From Faecalicatena_A orotica (lineage in GTDB: Bacteria > Bacillota > Clostridia > Lachnospirales > Lachnospiraceae): a stretch of 64,000 bases of DNA. The stretch is taken from assembly GCF_040545875.1 (NCBI RefSeq), contig NZ_JBEPMR010000007.1. One strand, given 5' to 3'. Positions 1-7,764 of the stretch are shown one piece after another. The notes beneath the pieces are model-generated. The model was not told the DNA's origin. It did not search any database and saw only the letters and a list, made by a program, of their open reading frames with translations. Each line of letters starts with the position of its first letter. Within the stretch, counting starts at the first letter, position 1. Both the position numbers and the translations under genes were made by a program.

Positions 1-445
1 TGATAGAACCTGTTACATAAATCCGCGCATATGCCGCTGCATAGGGTAAGATTGTATCTGTTGCTCCCAGTGAAGTAAGTACGGAATCCAGAAAGATAAG
101 AATTCCTGCAATCACTATGGCACCTGCCAGTATACTTGAAAAAAGTGTTGTAGATGCTACTTGGTCCGCCTGTTCCTGATCCCCTTTTCCAAGCAGGCGT
201 GATATGTAGGAAGATGCACCCGCTCCAAACATCATTCCCAAACCAATAACAATCTGGACGATTGGAAACACTACAGACACGGCGCCCATCTGGCTTATTC
301 CCAGACCGCCTACAAAATAAGCATCAATGGCATTATACAATGCAGAAATAAGCATGCCGATCATTGTAGGTATTCCCAATTTGATAAGTGCAGTTGAAAC
401 ATCCGCTTTTTGTAATAAATTGATTCTTGTTGAGTCTTCTTTCAT
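1..445 (-). CDS. MATE family multidrug/metabolite exporter, N-terminal part
   Basis: Reading leftward from 445, the frame opens with Met-Lys-Glu-Asp and stays open to the window edge, giving about 148 residues. It shows hydrophobic helices, a PTMIGM stretch and a Gly-rich GLGMMFGAGASSYISRLLGKG segment typical of MATE transporters, which export drugs or metabolites using Na+ or H+ gradients. An AGGAGG site sits seven bases before the ATG. The gene is truncated only by the window boundary. It lies downstream of, and in the same direction as, the TetR gene, and a copy of the TetR-type dyad sits in its upstream gap, so repression by that regulator is inferred. Confidence 0.85.
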   Translation of the reverse strand, partial: MKEDSTRINLLQKADVSTALIKLGIPTMIGMLISALYNAIDAYFVGGLGISQMGAVSVVFPIVQIVIGLGMMFGAGASSYISRLLGKGDQEQADQVASTTLFSSILAGAIVIAGILIFLDSVLTSLGATDTILPYAAAYARIYVTGSI

Positions 446-562
446 TATAATATCCTCCTGATATTTTATTTATATTAACGGCAAAAGGTAAAACACTTAT
501 GCCAGATAATATCTAAACCACGTGAACACACACTATTGCTTCATATCGTGTTCCCGCCTCAA

Positions 563-582
563 TATTGAACATTAATTCAATA
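563..582. promoter_or_regulatory. Candidate TetR operator upstream of the MATE gene
   Basis: TATTGAACATTAATTCAATA is an inverted repeat with 8-bp arms, a 4-bp spacer and one mismatch. It has the same 8-4-8 layout and the same ATTGAAC half-site as the perfect dyad over the tetR promoter. A further half-site, GTTCAAT, lies at 585-591. It sits about 120 bp before the exporter start codon. Binding by the adjacent regulator is inferred. Confidence 0.6.
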
Positions 583-608
583 TTGTTCAATAAAAAAAGG
601 AACCAGCC

Positions 609-1169
609 TTACAGACCAATTCCCGATAAATACATTTTCGATAATTTTTGCAGTATCATAATCGCCCATTCCTTTCCTTCATAATGATACATAATTTGCA
701 TTAAGCCATCTGCAAAGTTACTTGCAACAATATGGATAAAAACTGCATCTGCAATTTCATCTCTGCGATGCCTGTTTAAATGACTTTCTATATCCAGTAC
801 AAACCGTTCTTTCTCCGGTGCGTATTTTGTCCCCTCACTTTTATCCATTAGGATGATAAATTCCTTCCTATGTTCAAACAACTGAATCAAACAATCTGTC
901 TCGGCCCGGCTCAGACCATATATCTCACCCTCATTATGTGTATCATCCTTTGTATTCAATACCCGTTCCCAGTCATACCGGACCGGACTTAGAACAGCAT
1001 TAAAAAGTGCCTCTTTATTTTTATAATAGGAATAAATGAGACCCGCCGGTATTTTAGCTTTCTGTGCAATATTCCGCATAGCGGCTGATTTATACCCCTT
1101 CTCATAGAATTCTTCCAGAGCAGCTTTTAGTATTCTTTTATTTATATCTTCCTTTAATACCTGCGCCAT
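609..1169 (-). CDS. TetR/AcrR family transcriptional repressor
   Basis: This 186-residue protein starts at Met-Ala-Gln, chosen because GGAGGG lies five bases upstream; a longer in-frame start would run into the operator. Residues about 8-55 form the TetR helix-turn-helix: an AALEEFYEKGY helix, then RNIAQKAKIPAGLIYSYYKNKEALF. The C-terminal two thirds is the usual divergent helical ligand-binding domain, with no recognisable ligand signature. A perfect dyad overlaps its own -10 box, so autorepression is likely, and a related dyad precedes the downstream MATE gene. Together they resemble a classic repressor-exporter pair; the inducer is unknown. Confidence 0.88.
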   Translation of the reverse strand: MAQVLKEDINKRILKAALEEFYEKGYKSAAMRNIAQKAKIPAGLIYSYYKNKEALFNAVLSPVRYDWERVLNTKDDTHNEGEIYGLSRAETDCLIQLFEHRKEFIILMDKSEGTKYAPEKERFVLDIESHLNRHRRDEIADAVFIHIVASNFADGLMQIMYHYEGKEWAIMILQKLSKMYLSGIGL

Positions 1170-1181
1170 CTCGCCCTCCAT

Positions 1182-1227
1182 AATTGAACTTTTGTTCAAT
1201 TATATTCTCAATATCTCTATCTGTCAA
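1182..1227 (-). promoter_or_regulatory. tetR promoter overlapped by a perfect dyad operator
   Basis: On the minus strand a TTGACA box (1222-1227), a 17-bp spacer and a TATAAT box (1199-1204) form a consensus sigma-A promoter. The perfect inverted repeat AATTGAACTTTTGTTCAATT (1182-1201) overlaps the -10 box and reaches almost to the ribosome site, the geometry expected for a self-repressing TetR protein. Confidence 0.8.
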
Positions 1228-1277
1228 GCTTTTGACACAGTCAGTCTTGCCTATTTTCTTCTTTCTTGTTATCCAGT

Positions 1278-1619
1278 TCAGTTCCATACTTTCCAAATCT
1301 CAGGGCAGTACCCTACCGTTGCCTGCTTACCATTCCGGACGATTGGCGTCTTCAGCACCTTCTGGTTTTCCAAAACCTTGTCATCTTTATCTTCGTCTGC
1401 GATATATTTGATCAGTGCCAGAGCGTCCCTGTCTTTGCATTTTTCATCCAACATGGCATCCAGTCCGCCTACTGACTGCTTTACGCTATTGTATTCGCCC
1501 TTACTCATTCCTTTTTCTTTCATATCAATAAACTGATACTTTATATTCCGTTCTTTGAAATAGCGCATGGCCTTCTTCGTGTCAAAACATTTATTTGTGC
1601 CAAAAATCTGTATTTTCAT
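1278..1619 (-). CDS. ArsC/Spx-family thioredoxin-fold protein
   Basis: The 113-residue product begins with MKIQIFGTNKCFDTKK, a thioredoxin-fold strand followed by a single redox cysteine at position 11. It ends with LKTPIVRNGKQATVGYCPEIWK, the conserved Thr-Pro-Ile/Val-Arg-Asn-Gly element of the ArsC/Spx/YffB family. Family members are glutathione- or thioredoxin-linked reductases or RNA-polymerase-binding regulators. There is no CxxC pair at the N-terminus, so the exact role cannot be assigned. The start was chosen for the GGAGG eight bases upstream. It follows the Uma2-type gene by one base, so the two are translationally linked; no arsenic genes lie nearby. Confidence 0.75.
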   Translation of the reverse strand: MKIQIFGTNKCFDTKKAMRYFKERNIKYQFIDMKEKGMSKGEYNSVKQSVGGLDAMLDEKCKDRDALALIKYIADEDKDDKVLENQKVLKTPIVRNGKQATVGYCPEIWKVWN

Positions 1620-1620
1620 G

Positions 1621-2388
1621 TTAATCCTCCTGCTCTCCCCATTTGGCAATCTGTTGAAACTTAATCGTCAGCTTTCCTTCATAGATATTTACCGGAATGT
1701 CCGCGTCAATCGGATAAATCACAGGGGAAGCTTCACGCTGGAAAAAGTACACCAGTACCCTCTTCTTATAGGGGTCTACAATCCAATATTCCCGGACACC
1801 TGCCTGTTCATATTTAAATAACTTGACGACATGGTCCCTTCTCTTGGTTCCCGGTGAAATAACCTCCAGAACAAAATCCGGCGCTCCCATGATATTACGC
1901 CTTTCAATCTGATCAGGCTTACACACAATAATCACATCCGGCTGAATCATGGTCTTTTCATCATTATCAAGCTGGACATCAATCGGAGAGATAAACGGCG
2001 TACATGCACCTCCCTGATCTATGATATAGTTTGCAATCTGGCGGTATACCTCGCCTGCTATCAACTGATGGAAGGTCGTAGGTGCCGCCATATCATAAAA
2101 ATATCCGTCTATCAGCTCCACTCTCTGCTCCTCCGGCAGTGCGCGGTAATCCTCTATGGTATACATACCGGGCTTTTTTTCCTCCCCGTAAGCCGCGCAG
2201 CTCTCCATCACTGCCATCGGTTCCTTAAATATCCCCTCAAGTGCAGTAAGTATATCATACCTTAAACCTTTAGTTTCCCCATTAAAAATCTTCTGTACCG
2301 TTCCAAGCGGAACACCTGATAAATCTGCAATTTGGGCATAAGTATATCCCCGCTCCTGCATCAACTGTTTCATTTCCTGAATAGTCAT
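1621..2388 (-). CDS. Uma2-family endonuclease-like protein with N-terminal HTH
   Basis: The 255-residue protein has two parts. Residues 1-60 form an XRE-like helix-turn-helix (MKQLMQERGYTYAQIADLSGVPLGTVQKIFNG). Residues about 75-240 match the Uma2/DUF820 fold: YTIEDYRALPEEQRVELIDG, a QPDVIIVC strand, FVLEVISPGTKRRDHVVKLFKYEQAGVREYWIVDPYKK. Uma2 proteins have a PD-(D/E)XK nuclease fold; here the Asp of PDV and Glu-Val of LEVISP would be the acidic core. Their biological role is poorly defined. The ATG at 2388 has ideal spacing to AGGAGG, and an upstream GTG is less likely. A divergent XRE gene lies beyond paired dyads at 2469-2532. Confidence 0.8.
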   Translation of the reverse strand: MTIQEMKQLMQERGYTYAQIADLSGVPLGTVQKIFNGETKGLRYDILTALEGIFKEPMAVMESCAAYGEEKKPGMYTIEDYRALPEEQRVELIDGYFYDMAAPTTFHQLIAGEVYRQIANYIIDQGGACTPFISPIDVQLDNDEKTMIQPDVIIVCKPDQIERRNIMGAPDFVLEVISPGTKRRDHVVKLFKYEQAGVREYWIVDPYKKRVLVYFFQREASPVIYPIDADIPVNIYEGKLTIKFQQIAKWGEQED

Positions 2389-2468
2389 AATGCTCACCTC
2401 CTGATCTTTTCTTTATAAATCTAATATCTCCCGAATCTCCATCCCAAGTTTTTCTCCCTATACTGATA

Positions 2469-2532
2469 AGTATATTTTATTATACTAAATAAACTGGTTG
2501 TTTTCAACTGTTAAGTATACTAAAATATACTT
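2469..2532. promoter_or_regulatory. Paired AGTATA dyads between divergent HTH genes
   Basis: Two inverted repeats of the same design lie 45 bp apart, centre to centre: AGTATA-N6-TATACT at 2469-2486 and AAGTATA-N6-TATACTT at 2513-2532. They sit in the shared upstream region of the HTH-Uma2 gene (minus) and the XRE gene (plus), so one of those HTH proteins is the natural candidate to bind. Which one cannot be told from sequence. Confidence 0.6.
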
Positions 2533-2612
2533 ATTAGTATAGATCAATTACGGTTCATACTGCCAAACGTATCCGGAGCAGATAAACTGTAATATAGATG
2601 GGAGTGAAAGCA

Positions 2613-2966
2613 ATGGAACAGCAGGATTTGAGTAAAGTGGGAATGGAATTGAAACGGCTCAGGATAGAGCATTCTTATACGCAGGAACAAATAGCCAATG
2701 ACCTTGGCTGTACGGTATCATTTATCAGCAATATTGAAAATAACCGCGCTAAATTAAATCTTCGCGTTCTTTTATATTACGCAAAACTATGCAATGTAAC
2801 TCTGGATTCTATCTTAAATGCCGGGGAATACACCGGGGATGCTGATACAGACGAGAAAAAACGCTCCGAAGCCCGGGATGCCGAGCTTTTGAATATTGTG
2901 CATCAGTTTTCTGTGGAGGAGCAGGATAAGATGATAAAGATTTTGAAATTTATAAAAGATATGTAA
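2613..2966 (+). CDS. XRE family HTH transcriptional regulator
   Basis: The protein has 117 residues from MEQQDLSKVG; the start was chosen because GGGAG sits eight bases before this ATG, whereas the in-frame ATG at 2598 has no ribosome site. Residues about 8-65 form a lambda-Cro/XRE fold (LKRLRIEHSYTQEQIANDLGCTVSFISNIENNRAKLNLRVLLYYAKL). The C-terminal tail, with acidic segments and EEQDKMIKILKFI, probably mediates oligomerisation. It is transcribed divergently from the HTH-Uma2 gene across the AGTATA dyads, suggesting self- or cross-regulation. No partner toxin is evident. Confidence 0.85.
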   Translation: MEQQDLSKVGMELKRLRIEHSYTQEQIANDLGCTVSFISNIENNRAKLNLRVLLYYAKLCNVTLDSILNAGEYTGDADTDEKKRSEARDAELLNIVHQFSVEEQDKMIKILKFIKDM

Positions 2967-2988
2967 AATACTATTGAAAAGGAGGATG

Positions 2989-3007
2989 TCGGTTAATACC
3001 GATTTTT
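2989..3007 (+). terminator. Short terminator after the XRE gene
   Basis: TCGGT-TAAT-ACCGA followed by five T residues lies 23 bases after the XRE stop codon. The stem is only five base pairs, so efficiency is uncertain. Confidence 0.5.
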
Positions 3008-3026
3008 AAGCCCCTTCCCACAAAAT

Positions 3027-3084
3027 AAGAATATCCTATGAAGTCTTGTGCCTTTGGGCATCTAAGCTTTCATAAGATATTCTT
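3027..3084. terminator. Long imperfect inverted repeat, probable bidirectional terminator
   Basis: The arms at 3027-3043 (AAGAATATCCTATGAAG) and 3067-3084 pair over about 17 bp with one mismatch and enclose a smaller TGCC/GGCA hairpin. A GTTTTT tract follows on the plus strand. It separates the plus-strand XRE gene from the convergent aldo/keto reductase operon. The length and nested structure could also mark a small dispersed repeat. Confidence 0.55.
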
Positions 3085-3160
3085 GTTTTTACTATGGCTT
3101 CTAATTTATATTCCAGCCCATCGCATACATCATAAATTTTTTATACACTTTTCCAGCGCC

Positions 3161-4009
3161 CTATTCCTTCATGGAATCTGGATGATGTCCTGATCCCGCA
3201 AAGTATTCCATTGAGTTGATTACATCCATATCGTCCGCACTCAATTCGAAATCAAATATTTGAATATTTTCCTTAATTCTGTCAGGTGTTATTGATTTGG
3301 GCAAAGGAATTACCTTGTTTTGTACAGCCCATCTCAGACAAATTTGTGCAGCCGTTTTATTGTATTTTTTACCAATCGACTTTAAAACTGCATTATCAAG
3401 CATCCAGCCTGTTCCAAGCGGACTATATGCCTCCACAACGATGTTGTATTTTCTGCAGAAATGAACAGTCTCTTGTTCCATTTGTCCCGGATGGAACTCA
3501 ATCTGGTTTACCATCGGCACAATTTCCATGTCCATTAATGCCCTTAAATGATGCGGCATAAAATTAGATACGCCTATTGACTTTACCATTCCGGCTTTAT
3601 ACAGGTCTGTCATTGCTTTCCATGTATCCACATTAATCTGTTCCCAATTCTCATAATTATTAAAAGAAGCTGGCCAGTGTATGAGATACAAATCAAAATA
3701 CTCCAACTGCATTTTCTTTAATGATTCTTTACATGCCATGAGGGTTGTTTCATATCCGCGGTCCGTATTCCACACTTTTCCTGTAATAAATAATTCTTCA
3801 CGGGGAACTATGGATTTCTTTATAGCATTACCGACACTTTCTTCGTTCTTATAAATCTTCGCAGTATCAATATGACGGTAGCCTGCTGCAATTGCTGTTT
3901 CAATTGCTGTGTACGCGGCCTCATTATCTGGAGTCTGCCATGTCCCAAACCCAATGCAGGGTATCTCTACTCCATTTTTCAGAGTAAATGTATCTGTTGC
4001 CTTATTCAT
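3161..4009 (-). CDS. Aldo/keto reductase (AKR5-like)
   Basis: This 282-residue NADPH-dependent carbonyl reductase carries the AKR signatures: GFGTWQTPDNEA near the start, GYRHIDTAKIYKNEESVG (catalytic Asp and Tyr), ELFITGKVWN (Lys), YFDLYLIHWP (His) and a C-terminal IPLPKSITPDRIKENIQIFDFELS cofactor loop. Family members reduce small aldehydes, ketones or keto-sugars. The ATG at 4009 is preferred because it follows the previous stop by four bases. It is the last gene of the PTS-linked operon that begins at 10901, so a role in reducing a sugar or aglycone product of that pathway is inferred; the substrate is unknown. Confidence 0.85.
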   Translation of the reverse strand: MNKATDTFTLKNGVEIPCIGFGTWQTPDNEAAYTAIETAIAAGYRHIDTAKIYKNEESVGNAIKKSIVPREELFITGKVWNTDRGYETTLMACKESLKKMQLEYFDLYLIHWPASFNNYENWEQINVDTWKAMTDLYKAGMVKSIGVSNFMPHHLRALMDMEIVPMVNQIEFHPGQMEQETVHFCRKYNIVVEAYSPLGTGWMLDNAVLKSIGKKYNKTAAQICLRWAVQNKVIPLPKSITPDRIKENIQIFDFELSADDMDVINSMEYFAGSGHHPDSMKE

Positions 4010-4013
4010 TTTT

Positions 4014-4982
4014 TTATTTCCTTTCCCCATCGATCGCAAATGTAATTGGCTGAAATACTTCTGCTTCATCTATCTTATACGCTTTTTCCCCGGTTACCTG
4101 ATATACTTCCACACAATTACTGTCTGTACAGCTTACAAGTAAATAGTCTCCAATAAATTTTAAATCTCTTGGCGTTTTACCACAAGAAAATTCATACTTA
4201 ATATCTGGTATGCCATCGTCACATATCTCTGAAACAACAATTACATTTTTTCCTCTCAATGCCGTACATAAAAGTTTCTCATCTTCCCGAATCGCATGAC
4301 CGCCACTGAAAACTTCCTTTTCATCCGTCATTTTGATTTCTTTTATTATTGCAAACTCTTTTGTGTCTAAAACAATAATTTCATTTGTAAGTTCTGTGTT
4401 AAGATATGCTTTCTGATGGTGCTGTGAAAAAGCCAGCAGACGAATATTCTTCTCTGCATATTGGGGAAAATTAATTACATCTTCTATTTCCAGACCTTCA
4501 TCTTTATATACATAAATCTGCTGTAAACTATTTTCTACAGATATGCATCTTCCATCTTCCATGTGGTGAATGAAGTGTGATTTTCCCGCCTTCTCATATC
4601 CCTCCCTTTTATGTACAACTGTTTTTCGGATTTGATCTGCTGTTAAATCATAAAAACTATCTGCTCCGCTTTCATAACTGGCAAGCAGGAATCCTCCTTC
4701 TGCCGGAGAGGCAAAGCTATAAAATAAATCTGTCGCGACTTCCCGCATTTTTATGCCGTTTTTTCCATAGAAATCCAATGTTGTTTTCTCCGGTCCCTTT
4801 ACTGAAACAATCAATTGATCTGGTAAATCAATTACCATATTTGCTTTTCCATTTAAGGGGTAAGTGCTTTCTTTCCGGATGCTTCCATTCACTCTGTTAA
4901 ATACTAATCTCACAATACCTTTATCTTTTTGTTCCGCATTTCCATATGCAGTCAGATAAAGCGCCATCTGCTCCCTTTCCAT
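4014..4982 (-). CDS. Lactonase-like seven-bladed beta-propeller protein
   Basis: At 322 residues this matches the length and style of the 6-phosphogluconolactonase/YkgB-type propeller family. It has repeated strands ending in aromatic-Val-Tyr patterns, KSHFIHHMEDGRCISVEN in the middle and KTPRDLKFIGDYLLVSCTDSNCVEVYQV near the end, the most family-typical block. Such enzymes hydrolyse sugar lactones in the cytoplasm; no signal peptide is present. AGAGG precedes the ATG by six bases. Its place between a sugar dehydrogenase-type SDR and an aldo/keto reductase fits hydrolysis of an oxidised sugar lactone, but this is inference. Confidence 0.65.
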   Translation of the reverse strand: MEREQMALYLTAYGNAEQKDKGIVRLVFNRVNGSIRKESTYPLNGKANMVIDLPDQLIVSVKGPEKTTLDFYGKNGIKMREVATDLFYSFASPAEGGFLLASYESGADSFYDLTADQIRKTVVHKREGYEKAGKSHFIHHMEDGRCISVENSLQQIYVYKDEGLEIEDVINFPQYAEKNIRLLAFSQHHQKAYLNTELTNEIIVLDTKEFAIIKEIKMTDEKEVFSGGHAIREDEKLLCTALRGKNVIVVSEICDDGIPDIKYEFSCGKTPRDLKFIGDYLLVSCTDSNCVEVYQVTGEKAYKIDEAEVFQPITFAIDGERK

Positions 4983-4995
4983 TATATTCCTCTCA

Positions 4996-6018
4996 TTATA
5001 TATCTTTTATGAATTCACCCATGCATTCTTTATAACGGGCAATTGTTTTGTCACACCATTCATCAAATTGCGGATCTGTAACTTTAAGCTGTGGATTTTC
5101 ATCCATATAATCCAGAAACATTTTAAGACCTGTGCGAATGTCTATCTTTGGAGAATATTCCGGACAAAATTGCTTTGCTTTTGAAATGTCAAACAAACAT
5201 GAAAAATGCTTGTCCCCATGAATAGAGCCTTTCCAGCCATATACTTTAGATTCATCCAAAAGATATGTGCTAATATATACTGGTTTATATTCGACACCAA
5301 GTAAGTCAGCCAGATTCTGATAAATCATGTCCCAGGTCATGGGCTCTGGATTCATCACCTGAAATATCTCTCCAATTGCTTCTTTCCGGCCTACCAAAGG
5401 ACAAAACAAAGGTGCAAAGTCTTCTGCATGAGTACTCGCCCACAGCCCCTGTCCATCTCCGTGAATAATGACCTCTTTTCCCTGCAGCATACGCTCAACC
5501 ACACTCCAGCATGACTTTCCCTTAATGCTGAGAGGAATTCTGTTTTTGGAATATGTTTGAGTAGGCCTTACAATTGTAACAGGGAAACCTCTTTTACACT
5601 CATCCAAAAAATATTTTTCTACAGCTTCTTTGTTCTGGCCGTAATCATAGTACTGGTTTCCATATGGCATAGACTCGTCTACCAGACAGTTAAAACGATG
5701 ATCCAGTGCATCTACAGTACTGATTAAAATAAACTGCCTTGTATGATTTTTAAAAATATCTGTGCTGTTTCGGGCATCTTCTAAATTCATAATAATAAAG
5801 TCTATTACTGAATCAAAAGACATGTCCTTTATTTGTTCCTTTACATCATCCGGATTTGCTTTTATGTCAGCTTTGATGTATTTTACGGTATTGGGCAGTC
5901 CATTCGATGCCCCTGTTCTTGTAAGAAGGTACAATTCTACTTCTTTATCTTTTGCCAGCATTTTGGCAACCGGTTCCGATATAGTTCCTGTTCCGCCAAC
6001 AATAAGTACTTTTTTCAT
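4996..6018 (-). CDS. NAD(P)-dependent epimerase/dehydratase-like extended SDR
   Basis: This 340-residue extended short-chain dehydrogenase has an N-terminal Rossmann motif GGTGTISEPVAKML, LISTVDA before the active site and Tyr-Gly-Gln-Asn-Lys, a YxxxK catalytic pair in the context YYDYGQNKEAVEKY. The C-terminal half (MTWDMIYQNLADLLGVEY) is the usual substrate domain. Family members oxidise, epimerise or dehydrate nucleotide sugars or small sugars. It is 13 bases from the lactonase-like gene and shares its operon. The variant glycine motif (GGTGTIS) is common in this subgroup. The exact reaction is not assignable. Confidence 0.78.
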   Translation of the reverse strand: MKKVLIVGGTGTISEPVAKMLAKDKEVELYLLTRTGASNGLPNTVKYIKADIKANPDDVKEQIKDMSFDSVIDFIIMNLEDARNSTDIFKNHTRQFILISTVDALDHRFNCLVDESMPYGNQYYDYGQNKEAVEKYFLDECKRGFPVTIVRPTQTYSKNRIPLSIKGKSCWSVVERMLQGKEVIIHGDGQGLWASTHAEDFAPLFCPLVGRKEAIGEIFQVMNPEPMTWDMIYQNLADLLGVEYKPVYISTYLLDESKVYGWKGSIHGDKHFSCLFDISKAKQFCPEYSPKIDIRTGLKMFLDYMDENPQLKVTDPQFDEWCDKTIARYKECMGEFIKDI

Positions 6019-6065
6019 TTCAATTACCTCTTTCTATTAATTTTATTTTTCACATTATGACTAAA

Positions 6066-7055
6066 TTAATCACAGGAAAATTTAATTCCGGCCCCTTTTC
6101 TGGCATCTTCCATCACCTGCATGACTTCAATGACTTTATCCATCATTGCATAACATACATCATATTCATCTTTCTCTACAATTGGCAGGATTCTCTCATA
6201 TACATTCACAAAGGGTTCACCCAGAGGCGCTTTGTCCAGACATACTGGGTCTGCCCCGTTTAATGTAAGTTCAATCTTGTGACATTCTCCCGGATGGGAA
6301 TGCATCACAATACAGCCCTTATCTCCCTGTACCATGCAGCATCCCGGGGACGCCGAGTCTTTAGCCGAAGTACATACAGCTTTAAAGCTGCCGTAATCCA
6401 TAACCAATATTCCAGATGTATCAATGCCGTTATATCCTATATTCGGGAAGTAAGCTGTCTTTTCCGGTACACCGGCAAGTCCCATAACCCAATGAATGCT
6501 ATACACACCAATATCATATAAAGCGCCACCATCCAAAAGTGGATTAAATACCGGCAGTACTGTTCCATTTAGATAACCAGCATATCTGCGGGAATACTGT
6601 GAGAAATTACACTGGATCAGCTTAATGTCCCCAACCTCCGGTAATCTGTTCTTAATTTCATCATAGTTATCCGAATACCAGGGCAGAATTGATTCAAACA
6701 CATATACATGATTTTCTCTGGCTGCATCCAGAAGTTCTTTCGCCTGCTTTGCCGTTGACGTAAATGGTTTTTCACAAATAACACTTTTGCCCGCCTTGAT
6801 TGCCTTCAGCGAATACTCGTAATGCAATGAATTGACAAGCCCAATATATACAAAATCAAAACTGTTATCTTTTAAGAACTCATCATAGTCTTCATAAATA
6901 TCTTTAATGCTATAATCTCCTGCAATGTTTTCTGCCACATCACGCTCTGCATCACGACACCAAATGGCTTTCGCTTCTATGTTCCCGACCTCGTTCCATA
7001 CGTTTTCCAGAACATAGCGAACTATCATTCCAGAACCTGCAATTCCAATTTTCAA
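6066..7055 (-). CDS. Gfo/Idh/MocA family oxidoreductase
   Basis: The 329-residue protein starts with MKIGIAGSGMIVRYVLENV (nucleotide-binding fold) and has the family hallmark FDFVYIGLVNSLHYEYSLKAIKAGKSVICEKPFT, where Glu-Lys-Pro contributes the catalytic Lys. The C-terminal sheet domain includes GGALYDIGVYSIHWVMGL. Members oxidise or reduce sugar hydroxyls with NAD(P). The start codon is TTG, supported by AGGAGG seven bases upstream and the correct N-terminal fold. It lies between the PTS IIA gene and the SDR in one operon, suggesting it oxidises or epimerises the imported sugar or its phosphate. Confidence 0.85.
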   Translation of the reverse strand: MKIGIAGSGMIVRYVLENVWNEVGNIEAKAIWCRDAERDVAENIAGDYSIKDIYEDYDEFLKDNSFDFVYIGLVNSLHYEYSLKAIKAGKSVICEKPFTSTAKQAKELLDAARENHVYVFESILPWYSDNYDEIKNRLPEVGDIKLIQCNFSQYSRRYAGYLNGTVLPVFNPLLDGGALYDIGVYSIHWVMGLAGVPEKTAYFPNIGYNGIDTSGILVMDYGSFKAVCTSAKDSASPGCCMVQGDKGCIVMHSHPGECHKIELTLNGADPVCLDKAPLGEPFVNVYERILPIVEKDEYDVCYAMMDKVIEVMQVMEDARKGAGIKFSCD

Positions 7056-7089
7056 TTTTTTTCCTCCTAAAACCTGATGTATAATATAT

Positions 7090-7434
7090 TTAGTTTCTGA
7101 TCATCTTATATAACTCTTTAAATTCCTCATATAGTATTTTAAATGTTTCGGCGCTATTTAACTGATCTTCTGCATGAATCAGAAGCAGACTCTCCATTTG
7201 ATTCCGGGGTACCATATTTTCCATACCTATCATTGAAAAATGGACACTGTGTGCCTGATCATACATCTTTGTAGCATTTTCATAAATCTCATTGGCTTTT
7301 TCAAACTTTCCTTCCCGGGAATACTGAATTGCCTTCACATATTCAGATTTTGCACTTCCTCCATTTGTGATCAATGCCATAACATTATCTTCAAATGTTT
7401 CTAGTCCTGTTTCTAAACTATTCTGCTTTTCCAT
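7090..7434 (-). CDS. PTS lactose/cellobiose-type EIIA
   Basis: The 114-residue protein has the helical lac-family EIIA fold. Its phosphorylated His lies in LLIHAEDQLNSAETF, and an acidic patch precedes it. It accepts phosphate from HPr and passes it to EIIB during sugar uptake. The start at MEKQN is favoured by an AAAGG ribosome site and by the family length. It follows the IIB gene with four bases between stop and start, forming a complete IIC-IIB-IIA cassette. Confidence 0.9.
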   Translation of the reverse strand: MEKQNSLETGLETFEDNVMALITNGGSAKSEYVKAIQYSREGKFEKANEIYENATKMYDQAHSVHFSMIGMENMVPRNQMESLLLIHAEDQLNSAETFKILYEEFKELYKMIRN

Positions 7435-7438
7435 ACTA

Positions 7439-7750
7439 TTAACCTTTCTTTTCTTCCAGGAGACGTAAACCAAATTTTACAACCCCTTCACCGTCCAGAC
7501 GGCCATAAGACTGCATCGGAATAACCTCAATAACTTTATCCGGAAAAGCCGCCTGAAGTTTTTTCTTTTCGAATCTAATCTGAGGTCCCAGCATCACAAT
7601 ATCAAAATCCATTTCTGCGGACATAATCTGGGAGGTTGTAGCAGCCTTTACCTCCGCATCAACCCCTGCATTGGTTATGTAGCTTCTCATTTTTTGCATC
7701 AAAGCACTTGAAGACATCCCCTGTGAACAACAAACAATGATACGTACCAT
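7439..7750 (-). CDS. PTS lactose/cellobiose-type EIIB
   Basis: This is a 103-residue soluble EIIB with the family P-loop MVRIIVCCSQGMSSSALMQKM. The cysteine directly before Ser-Gln-Gly-Met (Cys-8) is the phosphorylated residue. It relays phosphate from EIIA to the incoming sugar at the EIIC channel. The core contains IVMLGPQIRFEKKKLQAAFP, typical of cellobiose EIIB. It lies between IIC and IIA in one operon. Confidence 0.93.
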   Translation of the reverse strand: MVRIIVCCSQGMSSSALMQKMRSYITNAGVDAEVKAATTSQIMSAEMDFDIVMLGPQIRFEKKKLQAAFPDKVIEVIPMQSYGRLDGEGVVKFGLRLLEEKKG

Positions 7751-7764
7751 AACGTTTTCCTCCT

